NCBI GenBank assembly: GCA_014925825.1 | Contig: JACGCK010000485.1 | Span: forward strand, 1-20,838 | Direction of reading: 5' to 3' | From: Pholiota molesta | Lineage: Eukaryota; Basidiomycota; Agaricomycetes; Agaricales; Strophariaceae | Length of the DNA: 20,838 nucleotides | Shown: positions 8,270-19,471 of the stretch, piece by piece | How the letters are laid out: each line of letters opens with the position of its first letter | Position numbering within the stretch: the stretch's first letter is position 1 | Notes under the pieces: generated by a model | The model's input: the letters and a program-made list of their open reading frames with translations, nothing else | Databases searched by the model: none | What the model was told of the DNA's origin: nothing | Made by a program: the position numbers and the translations under genes

Positions 8270-11200
8270 ACCCCCGCACCCCCAAGACCAACACCACACC
8301 CAGGCCAGAGACCGCCGACTCCGGCTCCTCTGGCCAGCAGCGCTCCCCCGAGGTTGCGCGCCCCCTCAACGTCACCGACGCCCTCAGCTACCTCGATGCC
8401 GTCAAGAACCAGTTCCACGAGAGCCCAGATGTCTACAACCAGTTCCTCGACATCATGAAGGACTTCAAGAGCCAAGCGTGAGTACCCCACCTACCAGGCG
8501 CCCCGTCATCCTGTTGAGCTATGCCACTCAATGTCTGCCTCTGCACAGTATCGACACTCCTGGGGTTATCGACCGCGTCTCCCGACTATTCACCGGGAAC
8601 CCATACCTCATCCAAGGCTTCAACACCTTTCTGCCGCTGGGATACCGCATAGATATCTCTGCAGACCCCTCCGACCCAAACACCATCACAGTGACCACAC
8701 CACTTGGCACCACAACTCAGAACACGAACGGCACAATCTTGTCGACACGGCCGACCAGGGAAATCTCTGCCACCGTCCAGCCCCCACAACCCAATGCGGG
8801 CATGTACCCTATCACGACGCCTCTCCTTCAAAACGCCCCCACCGGCCCCGAATCGCGGTCCATGACCCCTTGGCACGGCCAACCCGTTTTTGAGCCACCA
8901 CCATTCCTCTCCCCCGGCCCTCCTAATCTTCAAACCTCTGCCGCAGCGTCCTTCCTCAACAATCTGAACGGTAACAACAACAAGAACACGGTGGAGAGGC
9001 AGCCGCAGGGAGAGTTCAACCATGCCATACAGTATCTCAACAACATCAAAGCGCGTTTCGCCGACGACCCCAATACCTACAAACAGTTCTTGGATATCTT
9101 GCAGACGTATCAGAAGGAGCAGAAGAACCCCCAGGACGTGCGTTGTGGATATATCTTCATTGATTAAGTAACAAACTGAACCGTTCGTAGTCCCAGGTCT
9201 ATGGCCAAGTTCAGTTGTTATTTAAAGATGCTCCCGATTTACTTGCAGAGTTCAAGAAATTCTTGCCTGATGTTATCCCAGCTAGCCCTGGGCCCGGTGT
9301 AGCATCTTTTACACCGATGGGTCCGGGTTACATTGGTCCAGGCTATGCAGCAGGGGAAGCGAGCCCTCCAAATCTCCCGTCCAAGAAGCCACCGCCCTCC
9401 AAGCGTAGCAGAAAGCGGGTGCCAGAAAAAGAATCGACTCCTGTTCCGCCGCCGAAGGCGGCACCGTCTAGGGTATGTCTCCTACCTCCGGCTGCACCTG
9501 ATGATATGTTCTGACAATGAGAGTATAGCAAACGAAGAAAGTCAAGCATACCCATAATCAAGACAACGAATTGCCCTCCTTTTCACCTTATGGCGGCCAT
9601 TCCCCTCCACCGAGCCATGTCTACGCTAATGGACAGGCAGGACCGTCAAATCTTTCCCACGTGGGGCACCCCGGTCATCATGCGCAGGACTATGCTGGCA
9701 ACCCATCAGCTGGGAAGCTCCTCTTCTTCGACCGAGCAAAGAAATCTCTGGAGAACCGCGAGGTTTATGAAGAATTTTTGAAGCTTCTGAACTTGTTTTC
9801 CAGGGACGTTATTGACGTGCAAACTCTCATCGATCGGACGCGCGTGTTTTTAGGCGATGGGGAGCTTATGGCGGAGTTTAAGGATCTCGTGGGTTACGAC
9901 GATCGAGATAAAGTGGAGAAAGGGCCCCCAGGCAGTATACGAACTGGACCACCGGAACTGCCTTCGGCGCTTCCTGTAGACGATGGCGAGGGGCCTAGCT
10001 ATCGACGGCTTCTCCCTAGCGTATGTCATTTCTTCATTTACATGAATTCCGGTTCAATTAACATGTTCATTATTAGGAAACACGATTAGCATGTTCGGGA
10101 CGGGATGAATTATGCCGTTCGGTGTTGAACGACGAGTGGGTTTCGCACCCTACCTGGGCCTCAGAAGAATCTGGCTTCGTTTCACACAAGAAGACCCCAT
10201 TTGAAGAGGCTGTCCACAAGAGCGAAGAGGAGCGACATGAGTTCCACGTGCAAATCGAGGCTCTCGTCAGAACGATAGCCGTTCTAGAACCGATCAATTC
10301 TCGAATTGACGAGATGACGAATGAGGAGAGGTCGACGTTCAGGCTGAAGCCGGATTTCGGAGGCTCTGGAATGGCTATCTATCATCGCATCATCAAGAAG
10401 ATATACGGCAGAGATATGGGATTGGAAGTCATTCAGGCGCTGCAGGACTGTCCCAGTGTCGCCGTTCCAGTCGTCCTCAACCGTCTTAAGCAGAAGGACG
10501 AGGAGTGGCGGCGAGCACAACGCGAATGGAGCCGTACATGGAAAGAAGTGGACTCGAAGAATTTCTACAAGTCGCTCGACCACCAGGGCACAAACTTTAA
10601 ACAGAACGACAAGAAGAACATCACCGCGAAATATTTTGTCGCCGACATCCAGGCGATCAAAAAGCAGCAGCTGAAGAAAATCGACAAAAAGAGCAAGCCT
10701 TTTGCACACGCTTCCGTCGGACACCAGCTGGAATATTCGTTCAAGAACACCGCTGTGTTGCAGGACACGCTCAAGATGGTGTCCTCGTTCTTGGAGCATT
10801 CTCAGGCCCAATATAGCCCGCAGGAGCGCAGAGCAGTGGAGAAGTTCCTGCGGGCCTTCGTTCCAATGCTGTGCGCGTCATCTGAGGCGGAGTTTAGGGC
10901 CAGCGTGTCCGGCGAAGGCGCTGCAGGCGGCGAGGACGACGGCACCAGCGCACACGACCACGGCGACGGCACGCCCCGCAGCGCGAGCGGCAAGCGGTCT
11001 GCGAGCGGCGGCACCCACCCTGGGGCGTCCGGGGGAATCCCGGCGAACGACCTGCGGAAAAAGCTACTCAAAACCGCGCAAGAGAAAGCGTCCAAAAGGG
11101 ATGGGCCGGGGGGCGCTGCTTCTGGGATGGAATCTCGCGCGGCCTCACCGATGTCTGGCCATCGATCTCCCCGTGTTCTGCGCCAGGAAGAGGACAGTTT

Positions 11201-12605
11201 GGAAGCGCGGGACATATGGATAAAGGAAGCCGGTGCAAAATCGGACACGGAGGGCATCGCGTCAATATCCGACAAAGACCGTCCGTTCTTTGCCAACACG
11301 ACGTTTTACACCCTGCTGCGACTTCTAGAAGTAAGTTATTTTGGAGTGGTTTTCCTGCCGTCTGCCTGTCTGCTGTGCCGTCGACTGACTGACTGGTGTT
11401 CTTTCTATGTTTGTTGTTGCCAGCTGCTCTATTCTCGATTGTTGATGTGCTACGGAATCGGTGCGCAATACGCAGCGCAGAAACATGCGCCCTTGCTGGC
11501 GAATCGGGTCGCGGTGGAATTGGGGCTGGACGATCCCAACGGACCTGCAACGGTGCTCGCGCAGACCATGGAGCATCTCGGGACCCCCGCCGCGGAGGAC
11601 ACCAATGTGGTGTACATGTATTTGTTGACTGCTTGTGAGAAGCTGTTCGACAGCGAGTTAGACCAGGCTACGTTTGAGGAGCACATGAGATGGTTTTTCG
11701 GCACGAAGGTGGGTTTACTTTTAATTTCCTTCCGAAGATGTTATTTATGCCTAGAACCTTATTTATAGGCGTATACCCTGTTCACTCTGGACAAATCAAT
11801 CATAGCACTCGTCAAGCAGGTGCGTGAATATTGAACAGAAGTAGAAATGCTTTTCCACGTTTCTACTTCAATTTCTGTCAGATGTCTCGTCACTAACGCG
11901 ATGGACACTCTAGGTGCAAACTATCCTGTCTGATAACAAGTGTCAGGAGCTTTGGTCGCTATTGAAAAGCGCGCAGAACTCCAAAAATATCTCCACGCAG
12001 GATATAATAAGATATCGCCGAGAAGCTGAACGGCACGTTGGCCAGGACGACCATTTATATCGTCTTCAATGGGTATGTGTAATTTTATCTCTGGAGCAAC
12101 TTCACCGTTCATCTGATACGACACTATTTTTGAGGTCCGGGAGTCTAGGTGCATACGTGTGTCTCTCTGCGGTCCGGACGAGCCCAGCGTGCAGACGGAT
12201 GGCTCGTCGCTGAGTCGGTGGCGAGAGTACGTGAGCACATACGTGATGACGCACCCAACGGAATGGCTACCAGAGCGCAAGAAGGCGGGGAGTCCAGTGT
12301 TTTTGCGAAGGTAAGAATTTCTATTCGGGTCATCAGAGGGGTCTTCGTCGGTTAATCTGTTTGCTACTTTTATTGACTCTCTGCGTATTTATAGATGTGC
12401 GCGTGTGGCTACAGAAGGCACAGCCTCGGTGGTAGAGGATCACATGAAAGTCCGAATCAGTGTGCCAACGTACAAGCTAGTGTACGAGGCGGGATGCGAG
12501 GATTTGATCTGGCACCGGTGGCCAGAGAAGGAGGTGGAGGAGCTGGCGAGTCGGGCGCGGGCGCGGGAGGAAGAACGACGCCGGATTGTAGAGAGCAGTT
12601 TTTAG
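8266..12605 (+). CDS. sin3: SIN3 transcriptional co-repressor, 1236 aa
   Basis: Nuclear scaffold of the Sin3-histone deacetylase complex: PAH domains bind repressors and the central region binds Rpd3-type deacetylase. Ten exons: 8266-8477, 8549-9137, 9191-9472, 9529-10020, 10077-11330, 11424-11708, 11769-11819, 11914-12072, 12135-12310 and 12395-12605. All joins are in phase through introns of 53-94 nt. PAH1 is at about residues 34-108 ([17 protein letters not shown], then [12 protein letters not shown] after the first splice). PAH2 is at about 226-296 ([15 protein letters not shown]). PAH3 is at about 425-493 ([16 protein letters not shown]). The deacetylase-interaction region is at about 535-635 ([20 protein letters not shown]), followed by the Sin3 C-terminal domain with [17 protein letters not shown] on a 51-nt exon of its own. 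Acidic/Gly/Ser-rich linkers separate the blocks. The start was chosen at 8266 because PAH1 follows shortly; the frame is open back to 7954. Codons are GC-rich and no frame break is seen, unlike the genes downstream. Confidence 0.95.
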
Positions 12606-12936
12606 AATTGTCCGTGTAAACAGGGTGACGAAATATAGTTCGGATATACTGGGACGACCACCCCTTGATAAACGCAGGAATGGATGTCTGTTTACGGAGG
12701 TTTGTCGCCTGGGAGAATCCTCCTTAATCCTGGATTTCCTCTGACCGTCTCCCTCCTCCCATCCTCCCCCCTGTCCACCCCGAAACCCACCCTCGCCGCC
12801 AGGCGTATTCGCGCCCACTTTTACCCACTTCCCCGCAGGCGCCGCTGCGCCCCCAGCACCACTCCAAGAACATTGGCGGGGCGTGGTGTAAGATTTACTT
12901 GGCACATACACAAACCTCAAGCCCCTTTACTGCATT
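12606..12936. other. Intergenic: SIN3 3' flank and promoter of next gene
   Basis: 331 bases between two genes on the same strand. It is C-rich with CCTCC runs on the plus strand from about 12740 to 12870, followed by the ATG at 12937. Open frames crossing it give no protein-like sequence. No TATA box is evident. Confidence 0.5.
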
Positions 12937-14850
12937 ATGGCCAAGCCATTGCAAATCCAGCTTGCCAGTTTATCCAAACCCCGCGTTTTAAAACACCAAG
13001 ACCCTACGCCATCGTCTTATCGTTCACACCAACGTGGCCATCGTTCATCAAGACAATCGTCGCAAAAGGCTGGGCCATCTCCATCCCTTTTAACACTTCT
13101 GGCTTCGCTAGCCTCGGCTTCGACGGTATATGGCAGTCCAGCGCCTCCTTCTTTCCTCTGCCCTACACTCGAATCGGGAGATGTCGCCGACTGCGCCCTT
13201 CCCAGCCGACCGTCGACCTCCCAGACACCTGTCACGACAGTCTCTCTTGCCGAACCCACACAAACTATTCTACCCCGACATGTACCTGATCGATACAGCC
13301 AACAGGACGATGGAATGTGGAGGAGAATAGATTCATACACATTATATGGGTCGACAATGCCTGCCTGTACCTCGGTAAGTATTGGGAATCCATACAGTGC
13401 AGCCCTCTCATCGCCCTTTTATGTGTAGTCCTGCTCCACACCCACGCCTGCTGTTTCCCCTATGGACGATCAAATACAAGTTGGCGATTCACCAACAGGC
13501 TCGAGTACGACCTCAGCGGATTATGACATATCAACAGACCTCCCTCCAGGCTGGAAACCAATTCAAAAGGAAAGCCGGACAGCGCTTATCCTTCTCATCT
13601 CCCTCTTCTTGGCTTTGACAATAGGTACTTTCATTGCCGGGTGCATGTTTTGGCGGAAACGCAAGACAAAGGGAGCATCGCGTGATATTGAGGCAAAGGC
13701 GAACCGGAAACGAGATAGCATCAGCGAGGCAGAGGTGATATTGGAGAAGGAGATAAAGGCGAAACAAAAATTATGGGCTAGGGCTACGGCGAGGTGGAGG
13801 TCGAATACTCGGCATTCTGCTCGTCAACGCCGCGGAAGACGCATCAGTTCTCGGCTACCACAGGCGAATCAATCGTCTACCTCTCTTGATAACTCGCGCA
13901 GCTACCTTGCTAGGTCGTCTGCACCTCCATCTAGGGCTTCATCTCGACGATCATCTACGGCGTCTCTAAACGGTCAATTCCATAGTGAGAGTATACCCAC
14001 CCCATCTCCTACATTGCAGGAAGACGATTCCAGCACGACGTCAGCAACCCTGAAACCCCAACACGTGTATCACCGCCAGCGTACCAACATCATGGCGAGA
14101 TACCGCGTATCATGGTTTCCGCGGGAGATTCATTGTCTATCAATCATTCGGGTTTGTCGACACCCGTTGGGACGGATCGTTCACGGCGGCCATCGCATTC
14201 GTCTGCATTTACATCTTTAACCGACGCATCCCAAAACAACACGCCGATGTCTCTACATGCTGCACATGTAGCCACCGACGACAAGGCCTTGCTTGCTCGC
14301 CTTGCTATGCTTGCAAGCGCTCCACCTGAAGACGAATCTGACACTGATCCCGGATCCTCTCCCCAAATTTCTGCACCCGAATGGGAAGACGAACCCCTTG
14401 AAGACATCGCACCCCATCTTGTGAATTCATCCTCAAGCAACGCATTTTCACCCATGTTCCCGCTGCCGCCTCCATCACAGGAAAGATTAGCTGCTGCCGA
14501 ATTCTACGATTATCTGTACGCATTCGAGGACATGACGTTATCTGATCTGGAAGCAGGACCTTCGCACCACCGTTTGAGGAAGCCTCATCACCTCAACAGG
14601 AACTTGTACCCTCTGCACCCCCTTGTTTGAGGATGACGATTTCGCACCGGATCCCCAGCCAAGCGCACCCGGTTGGGAATCCTCATCAGAACCCGGGAAT
14701 GAACCTCAACAACCAGATGTCTCCGCGCGAGACGGCGACCGGGTAAAGTCTAAGTCGGTTGACACAACTTCCTCGTCGACAGATCACGGTCCATCTTCAG
14801 GCCGTTCTCCAGTTAGAGACAGCATCGTGTTGCCTGGATATCAGCCATAG
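12937..14850 (+). CDS. Single-pass membrane protein with long Ser/Pro-rich tail; three one-base frame breaks
   Basis: Exon 1 is 12937-13374 and exon 2 is 13429-14850, in phase across a 54-nt intron (GTAAGT..GTAG). A moderately hydrophobic stretch, SLLTLLASLASASTVYG (about residues 50-66), resembles a signal sequence, so the true start may be further in than 12937. A strong membrane helix lies at 198-221 (ALILLISLFLALTIGTFIAG), followed by RKRK and a charged segment (245-268) that may be helical. The tail is Ser-rich and then acidic/Pro-rich, with TDDKALLARLAMLASAPPED. The reading changes frame three times, each as if one base were missing: about 14040-14060 (CCCC run), about 14555-14561 and 14616-14623 (CCCCC run). 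With three bases restored the length is divisible by three, giving about 620 aa ending LPGYQP. Ectodomain function is unknown. Confidence 0.7.
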
Positions 14851-15332
14851 CAAAGATGGTCCGTACCGTAGTCTACGGTCGCCGCTCTTTCTCCCCGAGT
14901 CCCTTCTGTGTTGCATCGCTCTATGGTCACGCTGCCACCTCCATCTGTACATCGACATTTTCATTGCATTCGAGGGCATACCCTATGGTACTTATATCAC
15001 ACTACATATTGTTTCTTGAAATTATAATTTGCAACGTGGGCTAAAATTCCCAAGGTTGTTTCTGCTTGAAAACTATCGGTTTGGAATAGAGTTCTATGAA
15101 CACACGTCTGTCTAAGGAGTATTCTGCCACAGACTCTGGACTGATACACGGTCGACTGGTCCAACAGCAACTGGTGTTCAGGGTCCTGATATCAAGGTCC
15201 GGACCGCAGCCACCGGCGACCATAGGGATAAGTGTACATCACGTGCGTCATTTTTTTCAAAACGCGAATCGAGGAAAAGAAATTAATCCTTGGCTGCACT
15301 CATCTTACCATTCAATCTACCCCACTATCAAC
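14851..15332. other. Intergenic: 3' flank of membrane-protein gene and Syo1-like promoter
   Basis: 482 bases with no supported gene. The AT-rich segment near 14990-15040 is the probable 3' end of the upstream transcript. A CACGTG motif sits at 15240-15245, followed by a T-run, 87 bp upstream of the next start codon. Confidence 0.5.
15240..15245. promoter_or_regulatory. CACGTG (E-box/bHLH-type) site upstream of Syo1-like gene
   Basis: Palindromic CACGTG in the context ATCACGTGCGTCA, 87 bp before the ATG at 15333. CACGTG is the core site for fungal bHLH proteins such as Cbf1 and Pho4 types. Its use here is inferred from position. Confidence 0.35.
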
Positions 15333-17795
15333 ATGGGCAAGTCACAAAAGAAGAAGGTAATGCGCAGGCACAACCCTATGCGCGTGCCGGACTCGCATCT
15401 GCCAAAAGGCCTTGCCTCAGCGTCGGAATCGTCCTCCAAATCAATGAGATCCTGCCAATCCTGCAAAGAGTGCGTGCTTCCTGCAACTTCGGTCAGGTTC
15501 TTGAGATCAATGTTAGATTTATTGTAGATGGAGAACGCAGATGCTTCGGAGCGCAAATGGGCGTGTGTAGCCGTGTCGAATTTGATCCAGAACGATCCAT
15601 CGACGAGACGATTGCTCCAGGGCAAAAACGTGGTTGGCGCGTTGATCACTAGATTGACTGATAGCGAAGAGGAGGTGTCCGTTGAAGCTGTTGGTGCTCT
15701 AAGGTATGTGCGGTTGTGGAAAGGTGCGGCGTGAAAAGCTGATGGCGTCCAGGAATCTGTGCATCGATGGCGGATTCGATATTTGCGCTGAAATGTACAA
15801 CAAAAATATCCTCACTCCATTAAAATCGTTCATACCCAAGGTGCGTCGATTTCCTGTCGAAGGATGTCTTATTCTCATATTGGTAGCGAGTAGATTTCGA
15901 CTACTCTGTCGCAATTTCTCGGGGAACCAAAAGGCGCTGCTGAAGCCGTCCGCAGAATCGTCTACGACTTTGCCGATAATGTGATTACGATCCTCTGGTG
16001 CCTTTCGTGAGTACGCCTTCGGAATGCGGTATTCGATGGCTTGCTCAAATCCGTAGAGAGACTTCAAATAAAGCATTGAATGCCATCAACGAGATACGCC
16101 TCGTACCTTTCTTGATGTCTTTCCTCGCCGCTCGGGATAAACTCCCATTGTCACCGTCACCTCAGCAGGTAGGCCTTTTCTACTCCAACATTCCCATGAG
16201 ATTTTATTTATTGGATCTTTATTCATTCAATAGCACAATCATTATATGTCCTTACCGACGACAACTACCCAGCCATCACAGATGTGCGAGCGGATGGTAG
16301 TTATCTCGCGACCCTTTTATCCATCGCGCGCCAGGAGCAACCCCAGTCACCTGAGGTCAAAGCCGATCCCAGATCCACCACATTAGCTGTCCTTGCCGCT
16401 GGTACATTGCGCAACGTTTCGCCCATACCACCCCATCCTCGGCTTCATTTATAGATATCGACAAGGATGTCGTTCTTCCACTTTTGCAGCCTGTTATATC
16501 CTCGATATCCCTTCAGGACACGTCTAACGCCGTTCAAGAGCTTATCCAACGACAGGCTAATGAGCCATCTCTCGAGAACTTGTCTCTCAAAAATACCCCA
16601 AAATCTGACCACAAATCAACCATCGAGGTTGAGTTGGAGCTATTGGAAGCTAAATTGCGGACGGTGCAATTAGCTTTAGAAATTCTTACCGGCACATGTG
16701 CAACCCTGCCAGATCCTGAGCCTGATGTTCCTGCGAACCAGGAAGCTGGTGACGACGAAGGTATGCCAATTTTCTTGTACATAGCAATCGGCAAATTAAC
16801 GTCTTTCTCAGAGCTGGAATTTGAGGATGAGGCTGTCATTGATGCAGATATGAGCATGGATGAGGAACCTACTACAACACCAACCAACTCAGCACCGTCA
16901 TTCCTAACACATTAGTGCCCCGCTTATTGCACTCATCCAACCGACCGCTCTCTCCTTTCCTCCACTCGCTGCTCCCTCTATACATCCCCAACAACCTCCG
17001 CCCTGAGCGCGGTCCATATCAGCGCCCTCGAATGCCTCAACAACGTTTTCTCTCGCTAACAACTTCACCCAACCCCAGCGTATCAAGCGATGTTAATGCC
17101 GGAGTCACCGTGTGGAACGGTGTCTGGTCCGCTCTGGGTCTTGTCGGGACTCAAAGTGGTTTGGGCCAAGAGCGCCGTCAAGAGATGTGGGAGATCTCCA
17201 CTGGTGTTCTTTGGGGTATCGGGCGGGTATGGAAGGGAGCCATTGTAAGTTTGATGCTTGCATCAATTTTTTCTATCTGTAAATAATACCTATCTTTTCT
17301 AGGTGCCCAACAGCGAGCAGGTTAATCTGTTGATCCAACTTTCCACCGCGTCGTCCAATCCACGACTTCAAGTCAAATGTATTGGCGCTTTGGAATGTCT
17401 CGCGCAAAACCCAACGGCGATTGAAGCCAACCAGGTATGTTATTGTTAAATCCCAATGCTCTTTATCAGACTAAACGTATCATACAGGTCATCTCTAACT
17501 ACTCATCTCTCTCCTACCGAGCGCCGGTAACACATCACCAGTGGGCACAGAGCCCATGGTGCAAGCCGCCTCTGCTCTCATCGATATCTACTCGGACGAA
17601 ACATTCCCTTATGATGTGAACTTCCGACAAGGTGATTACTTGAGCAAATTAGCGGCGAGCGTAAACAGCGTGAAAGCTGCGGTGAAAGCCATTGATAGAC
17701 GCAAAGAAGGTGGCAAAGAGCTGAGGCGGAGAGGAGAGGAGGTCTACGAGAACTTGCGCGATTTCATCCAGTATCGCAAAGATCTGGGACTTTGA
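15333..17795 (+). CDS. Symportin Syo1-like ARM/HEAT-repeat protein, about 677 aa; eight one-base frame breaks
   Basis: Family role: Syo1 carries ribosomal proteins uL18 (Rpl5) and uL5 (Rpl11) together into the nucleus for 5S RNP assembly. Exons: 15333-15469, 15528-15703, 15753-15840, 15894-16006, 16057-16168, 16234-16760, 16812-17244, 17303-17434 and 17488-17795. The N-terminus is basic (MGKSQKKKVMRRHNPMRVP). ARM-type helices follow (ASERKWACVAVSNLIQN, VSVEAVGALRNLCIDGG), then an acidic loop encoded around 16710-16880, then HEAT-like repeats (LQVKCIGALECLAQNP) and a basic C-terminus (DFIQYRKDLGL). The conserved reading shifts eight times, always as one base lost: about 15436-15444, 16234, 16431-16436, 16912, 16925, 17002, 17047 and 17503. 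Restoring eight bases makes the length a multiple of three. The family assignment rests on repeat type, acidic loop and N-terminus. Whether the gene is functional in the organism depends on whether the breaks are real. Confidence 0.82.
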
Positions 17796-18183
17796 TTGTA
17801 TCTTGTGCTTTGATTACTTGGAACCTAGATGTTTGTTCTATCTCTTATGACCTTGTGGAATCTGTAATCCAGATGAAAGCGGCTGTAGGTTATTTAATTG
17901 TAGGTATAACATGTACACCGAAATCCTGTCCTGTTCAACGATTCTTTCCTCAGCCCATTAACCTCGTAGCTAAATTGACATTGTGGTATATGGAGAGGAG
18001 CCTACTTATCATGTTTTTCTTTTGCTTCCTGAAGCTGATGGGATGCATTTGAATGAAGTGCTAGAACAGACTCCGCGACTCGTGAGATTTAGAAAGCCTA
18101 TAAAGGCTGAGATCGATTAGATCATGGCACATCATGCACATAACTCTGTAAGAACCTCATACCAGGACAACGACCATACGCTA
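17796..18183. other. Intergenic: Syo1-like 3' flank and RidA promoter
   Basis: 388 bases, AT-rich, with no supported gene. Contains the TATA box listed separately about 80 bp before the RidA start. Confidence 0.5.
18099..18104 (+). promoter_or_regulatory. TATA box of the RidA gene
   Basis: TATAAA centred in the short dyad AGCC-TATAAA-GGCT, 80 bp upstream of the ATG at 18184. Position and sequence fit a core promoter element. No other TATAAA this close to a start was seen in the window. Confidence 0.5.
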
Positions 18184-18808
18184 ATGTCCGGGACTGTGCA
18201 GAAGACGTTCGTGTACACACCAGATGCTGTCCCACCTTTACCTATCTTTGTTTGTGTTTCCTCCAGTGTCAAGTGTCTTCGAACGTAACTTGCTAATGCC
18301 TGATTTGTCGTCGCCCTCGATCTCTCCATCAATATAGCGCAAGCAGTTGTTTCGAAGGGTATGGTGTATGCTTCGGGGAACATTGGATGTGACAACCACT
18401 ATAGATTAGTAGAAGGTGGTGTTCAGGCGCAAACCGTAAGACATTATTTCGAATCTGGCTTGCACAGCACCTTTGCTAACGAGGTATACCAAAACCAGCA
18501 GGCTGCGCTTCAGAACCTCTCCATTGTACTTAAAGAAGCTGGCTCAGGGCTTGAGCATATTGTCAAAGTCAATGTGTATCTCACAAACATGCTTCGTGAC
18601 TTCCAACCGATGAATGAAGCGTATGCGGAGGTAATTGCAATCTTCGTGTTATCAATACCGACGCAAATAGTCTGACAGACATGCCACCCCGTCCCAGTTC
18701 TTTGAAGCAGGAAAGATGCCTGCCCGCACGTGTGTCGGGGTAGCCAATTTACCTATGGGTGCAGTTGTCGAGATTGAGTGTGTTGCTGAATTGGCGTTGA
18801 CTTCATGA
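18184..18808 (+). CDS. RidA (YjgF/YER057c/UK114) family protein, 136 aa
   Basis: Family role: hydrolysis of reactive enamine/imine intermediates (2-aminoacrylate and related) released by PLP enzymes; the fold is a trimer. Exons: 18184-18253, 18338-18435, 18499-18630 and 18698-18808, all in phase with introns of 84, 63 and 67 nt. The length matches the family (about 130). Visible motifs: VSKGMVYASGNIG near the N-terminus, VKVNVYLTNMLRDFQPMNEA in the middle, and MPARTCVGVANLPMGAVVEI at the end. Arg110 and Glu125 align with the substrate-binding Arg105 and Glu120 of E. coli RidA, so an active protein is expected. The first donor was chosen at 18254 because only that choice gives the correct phase into SQAVVSKG. 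The second intron has no stop and is a multiple of three. No frame break, although the neighbouring genes have them. Confidence 0.92.
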
Positions 18809-19143
18809 GCTGTCTGAATTGCAGAACGTGAAGATGTGGGAAGACATAATTGGGGCGCCCGGAGAAATTATTCGCGATAGCTCAGATCTTGTATTCTGGA
18901 TGGGACCTCGGTGATAAATCACAGGCAAGATTCGGTATAATATTTGTGTCCTGGAAAATCTCTTCAGCCACCAAAGACGTGTTGAGAACCAGAGCTTGGT
19001 ATTATAGTGACGATAAGTCTTCGACACACCCACGATTGACTGTTATAAGTAGGCAACACATGCCAGCAGAAGGTGCGCGACTAGAAATAAATCACTAACA
19101 CCAATATTGGTCCTCGGATGAGTGCGAAGTACTCCAGGTTGTC

Positions 19144-19165
19144 CAGTGTCTCTACAGTGTCTCTA
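19144..19165. repeat. Tandem 11-bp duplication (CAGTGTCTCTA x2)
   Basis: Two exact adjacent copies at 19144-19154 and 19155-19165 in the RidA-kinase intergenic region. Likely a replication-slippage duplication; no function can be claimed. Confidence 0.6.
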
Positions 19166-19465
19166 CACCGGAAGGTCGTATGTCCAGATTTAACGAATTA
19201 GACAAACTTTTGCAGGAGATCTGCGCGAGTATTAACATATGTCGTGGAGCCCACTGTAAAAATTTTGGGGAGATGGCCTGTGCGGACTAAGATAAGTCAA
19301 TCGCTATATTTAAATTTCACTTTCGAGTGGGTCTTCGCAGGAGAAGCAGGCTCAAGGATTGAGTAGTCAGAGTAGGGATTACTTGAGGGCATTAGTGGTA
19401 GCGGGACGAAGTGAACCTTAGTGAACCTGACTCTGCTGCACTGCCACGGTACCTTACCGCAACAC

Positions 19466-19471
19466 CACGTG
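19466..19471. promoter_or_regulatory. CACGTG site upstream of the kinase gene
   Basis: CACGTG in the context CCACGTGATGACG, 137 bp before the kinase ATG at 19608; it combines a bHLH-type core with an adjacent TGACG half-site of bZIP type. Role inferred. Confidence 0.3.

Noticed and set aside
7911..8490. Long minus-strand open frames opposite the SIN3 leader and exon 1
   Set aside because: They arise from GC-rich sequence opposite a well-supported gene and show no domain or splice support.
12073..12148. SIN3 acceptor at 12148 (exon starting GTGCATACG)
   Set aside because: It puts the following conserved Sin3 segment out of frame. The acceptor at 12134 gives [18 protein letters not shown] and stays in phase.
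12684..13289. Open frame of about 200 codons overlapping the start of the membrane-protein gene
   Set aside because: Composition is unlike a protein (Pro/Arg/His noise), and the frame at 12937-13374 continues by canonical splicing into a clear transmembrane protein.
14065..14127. Very short introns (35 nt at 14065-14099, or 47 nt at 14081-14127) to explain the first frame change in the membrane-protein gene
   Set aside because: They are shorter than any other intron in the window, they remove protein-like sequence (SPPAYQHHGEIPRI), and they cannot explain the later two changes.
14421..14556. 136-nt intron candidate (GTGAAT..CAG) in the same gene
   Set aside because: The interval codes for protein-like sequence in frame, and its removal does not give the frame needed downstream.
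15357..15420. Intron beginning GTAATG after MGKSQKKK in the Syo1-like gene
   Set aside because: Length classes of all nearby AG ends give the wrong phase, and the interval encodes the expected basic N-terminus (MRRHNPMRVP).
15333..17795. Programmed ribosomal frameshifting as the cause of the repeated frame changes
   Set aside because: Eight events in one gene, without heptameric slippery sites or downstream pseudoknots that I could see, would give negligible full-length product. Sequence error is far simpler.
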